In this document: positions 1-11,115 of the stretch, piece by piece
Layout of the letters: each line of letters opens with the position of its first letter
Position numbering within the stretch: position 1 is the first letter of the stretch
From: Neoscytalidium dimidiatum
Lineage: Eukaryota; Ascomycota; Dothideomycetes; Botryosphaeriales; Botryosphaeriaceae
Assembly (NCBI GenBank): GCA_037367355.1
Contig: CM074705.1
Coordinates: 1,984,001-2,048,000 of the forward strand
Direction of reading: 5' to 3'
Length of the DNA: 64,000 bases
Translations under genes and position numbers: made by a program
The notes under the pieces: generated by a model
What the model was told of the DNA's origin: nothing
The model's input: only the letters and a program-made list of their open reading frames with translations
Database searches by the model: none

Positions 1-1054
1 TGCGCTGGCATCAAGGTTGTTGCAGGCCGGCGGCTGGGGCCGGCGCAGGCGTCAGCTGGCGACGGCAGCGTCACAGCGTGGAGGACCCTGAAAAGCGTGC
101 GCTGAGGAGGCCGATCGGACGAGGGCCTTGTCTGTGAGCCTGTCTGTGAGCCGTGCCGGTGCCAAGTACAAGCGCAGCCGAATGTGGCTGTTAGCGCTGC
201 AGCGCTAGCATTTGCGACTTCCCAGGCTCTGTCGTCCGCCGCTGCCCTCGCACGCCTCGCCCGCCTCACCACCTCTCTCCGCCCCGTCGCTCTGTCGCTC
301 GATCCCGTTTCCTCGCTCCCCACCCGCCGCTCAACACCCTCCGACGGCCATGCGCACTGCGCCGTGACGAGCGCCCTCCCAAGCGACTGTTGCGTGCAGC
401 TCTCGCCAGCCTGCTCATCGCTGCGCCGCCCGTCGCCCGCCCGTTTGCGACTCCCATTACGACGTCCCTTTGTCCTGCCACCGCCCTGTCGCTCGGTTTC
501 CTTCTATCGCGCACAACCGCCCGCCACCTCTTCCGCCTTACCTTCGCTTTATCTTCGTCGTCACCACCTTGTCCTTGCTAGCGACACTGCGCGCGCTACT
601 GTCGCATCCACACTCATTACCACCACATTCGCTCCTGCGCTTTTGCTGTTGTTCTTTCTACCCGTCGCGTTCTGGGCCGACTTGACTGGTCGAGAGACGC
701 GTGCGCCACGTATCAGCGACCGTCTAGAAGCCGCCTGACCGCAAATCGCGAAATCAAAACACTACACTAGCCTGACGACAGCGCCGCTCAAGCTTCGCGC
801 GATTGCAAAGACATCGATCTCAGCTTCGCTTGCAAACAATAAGAGTCTCCAAGCTTTCTGGGCTTCGATTGGCCGCGCATCGGTAGGGACGATTCCGTGA
901 CGTCTTCAGGAATTCAGCCTGCAAGGAGACCGATAACAAAGCTCGGGATCGCGTACCACACGTGCTCCTTTGTATGGTGGAGACAATCAAGGGATAGAAA
1001 CATAATCTCCGGAACACGATCTCTTCCTGGGCATCTTGTATATCACTGATCAAA
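1..1054. other. 5' region of the first gene, no supported gene
   Basis: GC-rich and pyrimidine-rich up to about 740, then more balanced. A 184-codon open frame on the plus strand begins with GTG rather than ATG and encodes Ser/Arg/Pro-rich sequence without any recognisable domain, so it is probably chance openness in GC-rich promoter or leader DNA. The stretch just before 1055 reads caaaATG, an acceptable fungal start context. Confidence 0.5.
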
Positions 1055-2956
1055 ATGCCTCCGGTACGCCCTCATTTGTCGGTGACGTTGCCGAAGAACT
1101 TCACCTTCCACTACACGGACGGCGCACAGCCACGGACACCAGAACCCGAAGACGCTGGTGAACCGATTGAACCGCCTCAAATTCCCCGCCAAACATACCG
1201 CGTCAGACGTCGCAGACGCCCTCTGCCAACCTACGCTCCTACCAACTTCGCACACGCGTCGCAAGATCTACCCATTCCTACGATCGAGACACCAGACTTC
1301 CCACTCGATGAGCCTTGCGCACCATTCTCAGACGCCCCTACTGAGCTTGCAGAAGGATATCTTGCCCCTACTCCCACCGCATTCCGCCTGTTTTCTCCAC
1401 CGAAGACCCCCGTGGCTCAGATTGGGATGGAGCGAAATAGCACTGGACAGTTCCTCCGCGATGCGGATATCGATAGCCAAGCTGAGAGCATCAGTCGTCC
1501 ATCGTCTGCGTGCTCTGGTATCTCGGATTCCTCTGTCTCATCTCGTGGCAGCATGGATTCTTATGGCGGCAGCTGTACTAGTCCCGAGAGTGACAACTCA
1601 GACCCATTTGTCTTTCCGGAGCCTAAATCCAGCCAATTCCCGCCTTCGTCGCCTCTACAGGCGTATAACACTGAGCGACCCGCAAAACGCATCAGGACTC
1701 GCAAGGACACAGTCTGGACCAAAGCAATGGATGACCATCTTTGGCTGACGTACATGATGTGTCTACAAGACCCCACTGTTACCCCTTTCAAAATGCTGCC
1801 AGGTACCGTTCCACCTCTAGGAATTTGCACCCGAGTCGCGCGACAAGCAAAGAAGACGTGGAAGGGTGCTTTGGCGGCGAAAAGTCTTGGTACACCAGAT
1901 ACCATGGATGGACGTAGTGGTAGCAACACGCCCACGAATCACAGCGTTCCTAAGCCAGGGTCTAAGTGGCCTCGTTCTGAGGCAGCTGCACGAGGAAGAC
2001 TCCGAAAACTTTGTAAGCGTCAACCGATGCTTGCTGCCCATTACCAAAGACTGCTCAAGACCAGGACACCCTCTCCGTTTCCGTCTTCCTCTCCGCGTTC
2101 CCATTCGAGCTCTGGAACTGTTCCACTAACTTCTCCCTTCCAACCTGCGCGGCCTGCGGAGTGCAAGACTTCATCGGCCTCATTCTCCACCCGTGACATG
2201 AATGTCTCGTTGTCTACGAGCACTTCTGCGATGATGCAGATGGGCAACCCTCTGCATGCCCTGGCCGCTGAGGAGCTTCCGCAGGACCCAGTCAACGAGT
2301 GGACTGGCCAGCAGACAGCTCGTTCCAACGCCCACCAGAAAAGCCAGTCCCTTCAATTTGGCCTAGGACTTGGCAGCCCTGACTCTCGCGGATCCTCCAG
2401 CTCATCGCTAGCTTCTCCATTTATGGCAATGCCCCAAAATTTCCGCCTTGATCGTCAAGCTGCAAGGCCCGTGTCTCAACCGCAGCCCAGGCTTGACCCA
2501 CCGGTTGAGCTGCACGCACCCATCCCGATCACTCGGTCTTTCAAGCGCAGAGCCCAGCAATATTTGGAGGATTTGCAAAATGCCGAGAATTCCCATGTTG
2601 GACAGAACATTCTGCAAGAGCTTTTCGGAGCTCCCGCCGAAACCAGCAACCGTCGCGTCCGCAGTCGTGGCTTTAGCTTGGGCGACATGGGTCGTGGCGC
2701 TAGAAATCTGGCGACATTGTTCACACCTCCTTCATCGTTCGATCAATCTAGCGGATCACCGATGGCTGTCGAACAGTCGGATCAGTCGACTTTGGCTCCG
2801 CCACAATCAGCTGATCCGGCGAGACGACTAGGCTCTCCGTTTTGCGGACGATCATCTAACAACAACTTCAGCAATACCTTTCCCCGAATGTCGTCACCGC
2901 ATATGTTCGAGTCGTCTGCAAGTTTCGAAGAGCGTATCGGCGGCTTTGATAGCTAG
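1055..2956 (+). CDS. Ser/Pro-rich nuclear-type protein with Myb/SANT-like block
   Basis: Single-exon frame of 633 residues starting at a well-placed ATG. Most of the protein is low-complexity Ser/Pro/Thr sequence, as in fungal regulators. The only clearly folded part is about residues 212-345: a basic stretch (KRIRTRK) followed by WTKAMDDHLW around residue 221, a VARQAKKTWKG helix, then a second helical block with KWPRSEAAARGRLRKLC. The tryptophan spacing and basic helices resemble a Myb/SANT or trihelix DNA-binding fold, but I do not recognise a named family, and the DNA-binding role is inference. A basic stretch (RRRRRP) near residue 52 could be a nuclear signal. The gene stands alone, 0.94 kb upstream of BUB1 in the same direction. 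Confidence 0.75.
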   Translation: MPPVRPHLSVTLPKNFTFHYTDGAQPRTPEPEDAGEPIEPPQIPRQTYRVRRRRRPLPTYAPTNFAHASQDLPIPTIETPDFPLDEPCAPFSDAPTELAEGYLAPTPTAFRLFSPPKTPVAQIGMERNSTGQFLRDADIDSQAESISRPSSACSGISDSSVSSRGSMDSYGGSCTSPESDNSDPFVFPEPKSSQFPPSSPLQAYNTERPAKRIRTRKDTVWTKAMDDHLWLTYMMCLQDPTVTPFKMLPGTVPPLGICTRVARQAKKTWKGALAAKSLGTPDTMDGRSGSNTPTNHSVPKPGSKWPRSEAAARGRLRKLCKRQPMLAAHYQRLLKTRTPSPFPSSSPRSHSSSGTVPLTSPFQPARPAECKTSSASFSTRDMNVSLSTSTSAMMQMGNPLHALAAEELPQDPVNEWTGQQTARSNAHQKSQSLQFGLGLGSPDSRGSSSSSLASPFMAMPQNFRLDRQAARPVSQPQPRLDPPVELHAPIPITRSFKRRAQQYLEDLQNAENSHVGQNILQELFGAPAETSNRRVRSRGFSLGDMGRGARNLATLFTPPSSFDQSSGSPMAVEQSDQSTLAPPQSADPARRLGSPFCGRSSNNNFSNTFPRMSSPHMFESSASFEERIGGFDS

Positions 2957-3900
2957 CTTGGCTACTTTGCATGACTGGCGTTGGACTGCGAACAGAGTAT
3001 TGACTTTGCATAGCGATTGCGGCATACGACTACCGGCGTAAGGCGACGACTACCGGCGGCCACAAGCTGATTCATTTCCGTAGAGGTGCGACTTTGTGGA
3101 TGTTTCTTCCAAATGCTCGTTGAATTTGCTCTGAGCGTAACCAGGCGGTCTGAATTTCCTTAGATCTCTCATGATGACGAAAGCGATGATGACAACTTCC
3201 CCGGATTCTTCATTTCTCATAATTCTCTTTTCCTCATTTTGCTTTTCCGGAGGAGAAGCCTTGCGTTCAAGGAAGCAGCATGAGTTGTTGCACGCATCAC
3301 AGGGATCGCATTTTCCTGGCGTACATTGCCGGTACAGCCTCTATTAGGCACACCACTCCCTGTTCTCTCCTATTTTCTGCTCGGTTTTTACATATACACT
3401 CACTGGCTTTCCTTGTATGTGATTGCTTGACGATGCCATGTTTACGACCAATGAAAGCGAGCCCGTGGATGACTATCATGCGTTCATAATTGAGCAAAGA
3501 ATGCGTTATTAGTCTCTTGTAGTTAGATTTGGATGGCGTCCTAGTCGCCATCAGTAAATCGAATCCAAGGTTCTGAATGAATATGATGAATTGTAGTGAG
3601 TGGGTCGGGGAGCAATCCGTGCGGAAGGAAAGGCTACGCGGGGATGGCCGAGGGGGGCTGCATCCTGCCAGTGTACGGCTTTCTCTAGTGGCTTGGCGCT
3701 GTTGTTTACTGCAACGCCCGGATAACAACAATAACAACTTTCTTCCCCGCCGACTGCGATCATCGCGCACCACCACACCAACTGACCACAAGGTCATCCA
3801 GCCAGCTCTACCATCCCGACTAATCGGTTCTGCTGACCCCTTCAGCTCTGGTTACTTTTCCGTTCTTTCACCCTTGTTTTCGAGATACCCCACCGTCGCC
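2957..3900. other. Intergenic region between Myb-like gene and BUB1
   Basis: Contains the 3' flank of the upstream gene and the BUB1 promoter and leader. The BUB1 frame stays open upstream to 3577, but this extension has no family similarity and includes pyrimidine-rich leader-like sequence. No other gene seen. Confidence 0.5.
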
Positions 3901-6900
3901 ATGGCAGCCGACGACCTCATCAACTTTGACGACATCGAGCCGCACAAGGAGAATATTCAACGCGTCCAAGGTGGCAGGTCGGCGAAGGCGCTCGCAGCTG
4001 TGCTCTCGCCCAAAATCCAGGATAACGCGTTGAAGCCTATTCCCTCCGACCAAGAAAAAATCAACAACGTCAAGCGGCAAGAGTTCGAGAAAGAGCTCGA
4101 CCTCATCGATGAGACCGACGACCCGCTCGACATCTATGATCGCTATGCCAAGTGGACGTTCGACACATACCCCAACGCGGCATCGCAACAATCGCAACTG
4201 CTACCGCTGCTAGAGAGGGCGACCAAAGCTTTCATTAAGTCTCCTCACTACAAGAATGACCCGCGCTATCTTAAGCTCTGGCTTCACTACATTCATCTAT
4301 TCACCGACGAGCCCCGACAGACTTTTGCTTTCCTCGCACGTCATGGCATTGGCGATGGCCTCGCGCTCTTCTACGAGGAGTTTGCCGCATATTTGGAGAC
4401 ACAGGGAAGGTGGAACCAAGCGGAAGAAGTATACTCAATGGGTGTTGATAAGGAAGCACGGCCGGTGGAGCGCCTGCTCCGCAAGTATGGCGAATTTCAG
4501 CAGCGCATGGAAGCCCACGATCACGACACTAATGGCCCGTCAAGCCCTGCTCTGCCTACTGTGAGAGCTGCACTCGCCAACAAGGCCGATCCTTTTGGCT
4601 CAGCGACCAATTCGCCCAGTCCTCAGTCTAGCTCTTCCGGGGCAGCCGGCAAAAAGAAAACAAAAATGGCTATCTTTAATGATTCGGAAGAACCAAAACA
4701 ATCTGTTCTCGGCGGCATTACTAGGAAGGGTGAAACGATTCAGACGATGGCAGAACGGAAGAAAGAAAATAAGCAGGAGGCGCAGGCGTGGGCGGGGCAG
4801 AAGCTGAATGGTGGCAAGAGGAACGTCGGCGTAGAGAAGCTGATGATCTTCAAGGATCAGGTGAGTTTGCCGCAATCCTACTTTCCACTTTCCAAATATT
4901 TACAAAGACCAGGACTAATTGTTGGGTGGCGTGGTTTGCGCTGGATTTGTGTATATGCAGTCCGTATCAGAATCTCTATCCACCGAGAATGGCTCTATGC
5001 GTGAGGCCCAGCAGACCGTAAACCCCCGAACGGGAAGAACTGAGCGCGTGTTCGTAAACTTGGAGGCCGTGTACCCGAATGTAGATGACCCAGCGGCTGG
5101 AGAGTTCTGCTTTGAGGAGCTGCGAGCCAGGCACAGAGGGTGGATGAACTATGACTGGAAGGAAATCAACCAGCAGCAGGCGGAGAAACGGAAGCAGGAG
5201 CAGGCAAGGAGGGAAGAGAAGAGGAGATTGGCCTTGAAGCCGAAGGATCCGCAGTCACCGATGAAAGACCCCGCTGCCATACTTGCTAAAGATTTGAAGC
5301 AGAGTATCGTTCTCAATGATGTAAACGATGAGAACGCACCACCATCGCAGGAGGAAATTCAAAGAGCAAAGATGCTGAAGAAGCAACGAAAGGAAGAGCG
5401 TGCGAACCGGACGAGGAAGATCAAAGTCATGGAGGTGGTCCATAACGAGGTCCAAACCAGTAAGTTGAGCTCCGGGTCCGTCGTATGGTGCAGTTGCTCA
5501 CATTACCAGTCCGAGCAAACCTTGGCTCTCCAACAGGCCCTAAGATTAGAAAGAAAAAGACCGCCGAGCCGACAATGACCATCAACACGAAAGAGGCGAT
5601 GGAAGAAATATATGGCATTTTCAACCAACCACTGAAGTCAACGACGGAAGACTCCGAGGAGGAAGAGAATGACGAAGAAAGTGATGATGACGATACTTGC
5701 ACTAGTGGGGGAGAGAGCACCTGCACCGGTAGGATCTCTGGTGCTACGAGCGAGTATGGGGACGAAACGACTCAGGGGGATTTCACAGTGAAGAGCGCGA
5801 TGACAGATGATAACACAACAGCTAGCCATGCAAGCGAGTGGACCGAGTTCACGGAGAGCAAGCACATTCCCAGGGATGACGAATCTATTGCTAGCGGATC
5901 GGATGAAAAGGAAGAGAGAACGCGCAGGTCGACAGCAGAGATACACGAAGATGAGGGATACTGGGGCTCGCAAGAACCTGATGATCTCCATACGCCGACT
6001 TCTCCTGAGCACCTACCTGCTGCCCTGCCTACACATTTCGTCCCTGTGCCTCCTCAGGATATGGACGTTGCAAGGAGGACATACCGTGATCAGGCCCAAA
6101 TGGCCAACAATCGGCTGCCGTTTATGACACCAATCGCCGAAAAAACTGAATCATCGCTTGGTGCTGCTACTGTGCTGGCTGAGCAGAAGGACTACTTTAA
6201 CTCGAAGACCCCAAGTCGTCAGCCAGGAGGTAAAACGCCTACGATTCTAGAGGACAAGACGGAAGACTTAAGCGGCTCCTTCAAAGATATTTTGGAAGGG
6301 GCTCTTAAAGAAAATGAAGCCAAGATGTCCCAGCCCGCCCTTTCGAAGCCAAAGGAATCAAAGTCTAGGTCTGTGCCTCTTGGAGTCTCAAGATCTCACG
6401 GGATACTGGAGACCAAGGATTCGCTACAAAAAAGCCCAATCATCCAGGACAAACAGTGCAACCCCGTCGATGAGCACGTCCGGCAGACAATCCTAGAGAA
6501 TATTCATCCTTCCCTTGACACTTATTATGGCTATTCTGCGAATCTCGACAGCTCATATGGCCGCCATGGAGAGATTAAAAAATTCACAAAGGCAGTGGCC
6601 AAGGCCAAGAGCAGCGGTGACAAGACTGGAAGTGGCCTCGTTGCTCCTTCATTGCGCTTTGATAGTGGAAGCCGTGAGTACATGATCAAGCGCCAGCTCG
6701 GCGAAGGTGCATTCGCCCCCGTGTACCTGGCAGAGAGCAAGGATCTCGACTACAATGCAGAAGAAGTATCTGCGCAGGTGGGTAAAGGCGTGTTCGGCAC
6801 GGGCACTCGTAAATCTCTTGAAGCTATCAAGATGGAGGACCCTCCTTCCGCCTGGGAATTCTACATTCTCCGGCAAGCGCACCGTCGCCTTGGAGTCTCA

Positions 6901-7740
6901 CGTGCGGTCGAGTCCATCATCCGCGCGTACGAGATGCGCATGTTCCGTGACGAGTGCTACCTCATCCTCGAGTACCGTGATCAAGGCACACTCCTCGACC
7001 TGGTCAACATCGCAAGGGCGGAGCTAACCCCTACGGGCGGACCAGGCGTCATGGATGAGCAACTCGCTATGTTCTTCACCATCGAGTTGCTACGCACGGT
7101 CGAGGCGCTGCACGCGAAGGGGATCATTCACGGCGACCTCAAAGCCGACAATGTGCTAGTGCGCCTTGATACGTCAGTAACGGACGGACAGTGGAGCTCG
7201 CAATACCGTGCCGACGGCTCAGATGGCTGGTCGCGCAAAGGGATTGTCCTCATCGACCTCGGCCGTGGTATCGATATGCGTGCGTTCCGGCCGGACGTCC
7301 AGTTCATCGCTGACTGGAAGACGACCGAGGCAGACTGCGCAGAGATGCGTGAGATGCGCCCTTGGACGTACCAGGTTGACTACCACGGTCTCGCAGGCAC
7401 AATCCATTCGCTGCTGTTTGGCAAATATATCGAGACGGTAGCAGAGAGGGGCGGGGGCTTGGGTCAGGGCGCATCAAAGACGTACAGGGTCAAAGAGTCG
7501 TTTAAGAGGTACTGGCAGACAGAGATCTGGAGTGAGGTTTTTGATTTGCTGCTAAATCCGACTAGACATGTGGAGGGGGAGGAGGGTCAGAGGCTGCCGA
7601 TTTTGAGGGGGATGCGTAGGTGCAGGGAGAGGATGGAGGAATGGTTGGAGGGAGCGTGCGAGAAAGGAGTTGGGCTGAAGGGGCTGGTCAGGAGGATGGA
7701 GGAGAGGATCGGAGGAAAGAAGGGAAGGGCAAGCTGTTGA
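3901..7740 (+). CDS. BUB1: Spindle assembly checkpoint kinase BUB1
   Basis: Three exons, 3901-4860, 4961-5459 and 5510-7740, give 1229 residues; both introns have GT-AG ends and the joins keep frame. In the family this kinase acts at kinetochores in the mitotic checkpoint and phosphorylates histone H2A. Visible features: a KEN box at residues 16-18; the Mad3/BUB1 homology region (TPR-like) over about residues 55-205; a conserved motif around residue 509 (MTINTKEAMEEIYGIFNQP) matching the Mad1-binding CD1 region; an acidic linker; and a C-terminal kinase domain from about residue 878 with glycine loop GEGAFAPV, ATP lysine K927, catalytic HGDLKADN at 1027-1034 and DLG instead of DFG at 1069, a substitution known in BUB1. 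All catalytic residues are present, so this is kinase-type BUB1, not Mad3. The start at 3901 was chosen because it places the KEN box near the N terminus, as in orthologues. Confidence 0.95.
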
Positions 7741-8479
7741 TGCTTGAAGTGGTGGGCGGCTCGGGGGCATCGGTCGGTGTTGCGGTGTTAGGAGGTTTGG
7801 GTATACCAATTTCTTCTTTTAAGTCACTTCTATAGGTTATTGGCGCTAGAGGAATCGTAGTTCGGTTCACGACCAAAACATGTGGCAACAACGGGAACAA
7901 GACGTATAGCTCCCGGCACGCAGTAGGATGGTTGTCGTGGTGTGTTATGGCGTGTGGATAGTTGAAGAAGCCATGCAGGAGCAGTATTCAGCTATGTATT
8001 ATGTATATACGTGCGACCTTTGTGTGTCTGGGCGACTACCTCAGCCCGCTACGCAGATACGCCTCCGTTGCGGCTCCAAAGGTCGGGGTGTCTTGCATTT
8101 CATCGGCGAAGTGCCAGGGTGACCTATTGCGGTAGCGACCAAGCACATGCAACGGCGAATCACCGGCATGTCACCCGCAGCCGCGGGATGCGGAGACGCA
8201 AGGATTGCAGAGAGCTCGGAGCTAGTGCATGACGACAAAAGAAAATTGACAGACCGCGCTGGGCGGTCTCGGAGTTCAGTTGAAGCTTACAGATCGATGA
8301 TTGAGACGACATGCTTCTCGCAAATTCTGCTGTTGGCCGTACATCTTGGTAACCTGTTGCCGGCACGTGTAGCTGGAGTGAGGCTTGCTTGTGCACGGCC
8401 CTGAGCTACCTATCGATACGCGCTTGAGCAAGCCTTCCAACCGGGACAGCTGGCGCCACAAAGGAGTTCGCAATTCTCC
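7741..8479. other. Intergenic region downstream of BUB1
   Basis: Holds the BUB1 3' flank and upstream sequence of the lectin locus. Only short overlapping frames without family similarity; nothing supported. Confidence 0.45.
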
Positions 8480-8677
8480 ATGGGCGACTTCACCTCTGAC
8501 ATCGCCGTCAAGCATGCTTTTCCCGGCCAATTCGTCATAAGACACACTCTGGACGTCTCGCCCTCCGTCGCATCAATCGCCAAAGATATCCGCAACGTGG
8601 TCATTTCAGCCGTGGTCGCGTGGAGCATCGTCAGCATCGTCTCCACCATCTCGGCGCGCCGCAACCCGTCATCGTAG
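8480..8677 (+). CDS. Possible 65-residue tail-anchored microprotein, or uORF of the lectin gene
   Basis: ATG frame of 65 codons ending in TAG. Third codon positions are strongly G/C, as in the neighbouring real genes. The C-terminal half (about residues 38-60: NVVISAVVAWSIVSIVSTIS) is a plausible single membrane helix followed by basic residues ARR, the layout of a small tail-anchored protein. I recognise no family. It ends 137 bases before the lectin ATG, so it could instead be an upstream open reading frame in the lectin leader, or chance. The call rests on codon composition and the hydrophobic helix only. Confidence 0.35.
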   Translation: MGDFTSDIAVKHAFPGQFVIRHTLDVSPSVASIAKDIRNVVISAVVAWSIVSIVSTISARRNPSS

Positions 8678-8814
8678 AGTCTAGTGCGTTGGTCTAAGCC
8701 TTGCGCTTCCAGCTGGATTGCTGACACTACCACAGCCTAGTCGCTTCTTGTCACTCACTTGCTACAGCCTCGACGCCCACCTGCCTCTGTACATAGCCGC
8801 CGGCGCACACCGCA

Positions 8815-10338
8815 ATGCATATATCGCGACCTCTACGCTCTCTGGCGTGCGCTGCCCTGGCCGCATCCTCCTCGGTCGCTTTCGCCGCCTCCGTCATCGA
8901 CTCCCTGTCCTTTGGTCACAAAGACGCCATCTCGCAGGACCGCAGCACCATTCCAGGCTGGACGGTGTCGGGCGAAGGACACGAGCCGCAGGTGCTGTCG
9001 GACCGCGTGATCCTGACGCCGCCCTACCCGGGTAATAAGCGCGGGCAGGTGTGGGCGCAGGCGGGCGTCGACCGCGCCGACTTCGTCGCCGACGTCGAGT
9101 TCAGGGCGTCCGGCCAGGACCGCAGCAACGGGAACCTGCAGGTCTGGCTAACTAGCGGCGGGCCGCCCGCGGGTGGCGTCAGCAGCGTTTACACGGTCGG
9201 CCAGTTTGACGGTCTGGTGCTGAGTATCGATCAGTATGGGGGACACGGCGGGAAGATTCGTGGGTTCCTGAACGACGGGACGATCTCATTCAAGGATCAT
9301 CACAGTGTGGATTCGTTGGCATTTGGGCAGTGCGATTACCCGTATAGGAATCGCGGGATCCCCTCGCATTTGAAGATCACGCAGACCGGAAATAGCTTTG
9401 CAGTGGAGGTGGACGATAAGACGTGTTTTTCTACCGATAAGGTGAGTTTTGCGTGAAGGTGCTCGTCAACACCACTCGAAGCATTGCACTGCGTGCGCTT
9501 GACTGGAGAGTTGGCAAACCTGCAAAGGTGGTCTTTTTGGATGAGTGCATCGGACGGCCCTGTCACCCAATCTGGAATCAGCGATGAAGGAGTATTCCTC
9601 ACAGAGGGCTGACGAAATATACCCAGGTTCACATTCCCGCAGGTTACAAGTTCGGTGTCTCGGCAGCTTCTGCTGAGAATCCTGACTCGTTTGAAATCTT
9701 CAGATTTACTGTCTCGACTGCGGAGGGCGTCGGCCAGGCTCCTCCGAATCCACCGCCGGTACAGCAGCAGCAACAGCAACCAATACAACAGCAGACCCAG
9801 CAGCAGAATCAACCGCCCGCTGCTGGCTCGGCTTCGTCCGTCTCGAAGGAGCAGTTTGATGATTTGAACGTACGCGTCCAGGCCGTCAACAAGAGGGTTG
9901 ACGAGATCTTCAGTTTGCTCCAAGAAATAAGGACTAGGCACGAGCAGACGCACAGTGAACTGATGAGCCTCAACAAGAATGGACCAATCCATGACCACGT
10001 GGGCTCGGTTGAGGCCAAGGTGGGCAAGATCGAAGGCATTGTGATGGCCATCCAGAAAGACTTGGAGGGCAAGGACTATCGCGATCACCTGGCGAAGCTG
10101 CAGAACGTCCTGAGAGATACGCACTCGGGATTGCAGGACTCTCTGTCGGATGGTAAGCTCAAGCCTCAGCCGCACATACTATAATTGTGCATGATCTAAT
10201 TTAGGCACAGTTGTAACGAGGCACGCGCCCAAGATGTGGACGTTCGTTTTCCTGGTCATCATCGTGCAGGTTCTCATGTTTGGTGGCTATCTGGTTTACA
10301 AGCGGCGTAGGGACAGTGCGCCTAAGAAGTACCTGTGA
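8815..10338 (+). CDS. L-type (legume-like) lectin, ERGIC-53/Emp47 family cargo receptor
   Basis: Exons 8815-9441, 9627-10152 and 10205-10338 give 428 residues. Family members are type I membrane proteins that bind glycoproteins in the ER and carry them in COPII vesicles. The order is complete: signal peptide (about 1-25, ending SVAFAA); luminal L-type lectin fold (about 27-235) with GGPPAGG and GQFDGLVLSIDQYGG motifs and two cysteines; Pro/Gln-rich linker (about 240-275); coiled-coil stalk (about 283-370) likely used for oligomerisation; one membrane helix (FVFLVIIVQVLMFGGYLVY); short cytosolic tail RRRDSAPKKYL. The tail ends in KKYL, a canonical KKXX COPI retrieval signal. The last intron offers two in-frame acceptors six bases apart (after 10204 or 10210); I used the first. 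An exact Emp46/Emp47 versus ERGIC-53 assignment is not made. Confidence 0.9.
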
Positions 10339-11115
10339 GGCTTTCCGCGAATCGGCCTGGGACAAGCGGCCACCATCAGTCATGCATGCGGCGCGATAAG
10401 AGGCGTCGGAGATTTACGCGCAGCACAGATCAGATCAGATCAAGGCTGGGCGGACGGGCGAGACTCTGGAGTTTTGGAAAGGGGGGCTCGGGCAGAGGTG
10501 CAGGACGACTGCTATTAAGTGTAGGATACGCGGAATGCTGGAGATGCTGGACGAAGGCGTAGGAACTGGCATAGTAGAGTGGGCACTGAGACTCGGGCGG
10601 CGCAAGCTGGTTGTGATCTGCAGAAAGTGACGCCAGCGAGGAGCCTATTTGGTCCGCCCGACTCGGGCGCCTTAATAAGCCGAGAGGTTAGACCTGACCT
10701 CTCCATCATAGCTCTGCTCCCGATCACCACCAACATCACCTGTCGCGAGCGCAATTCACTATGTCTTTCCTGTAGCTCACTAGGACGCCTCGCGCTCGAC
10801 CTGCACCTTCCATCGCCCTGCCTGCCGCGCTTCTTCGCAAAGCACGCCTCGTCCGGTGCCCGCAGCTTGCCTGCTAAATTTCTGAAGCGGTGCCCCCACA
10901 GCACACGACACCACCGCGCCCAAAACAATTGTATGAACAGATTTATTCCAGGCGAGGCATTCTCTGGACCTGCTGCCTCAATTGGATCCCCGCCTGCGAC
11001 TTCGCGCCCCGCCTGCTCATTGCCCAAGCTCACCCGATCCATCCGCAGGACCGCGATTTGACCTCGATCTTCCCACCGACTTGTTCCCCTCCGTCCTCGC
11101 CCTCGCACCGTTGCT
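10339..11115. other. Promoter and leader of the Zn2Cys6 gene
   Basis: Pyrimidine-rich 5' leader towards 11115. Long open frames on both strands here (up to about 197 codons) overlap each other and carry no domain, so they are treated as chance. Nothing else supported. Confidence 0.45.

Noticed and set aside
3577..3900. Upstream in-frame extension of BUB1
   Set aside because: It would move the KEN box about 108 residues inwards and shows no family similarity; the pyrimidine-rich stretch looks like leader sequence.
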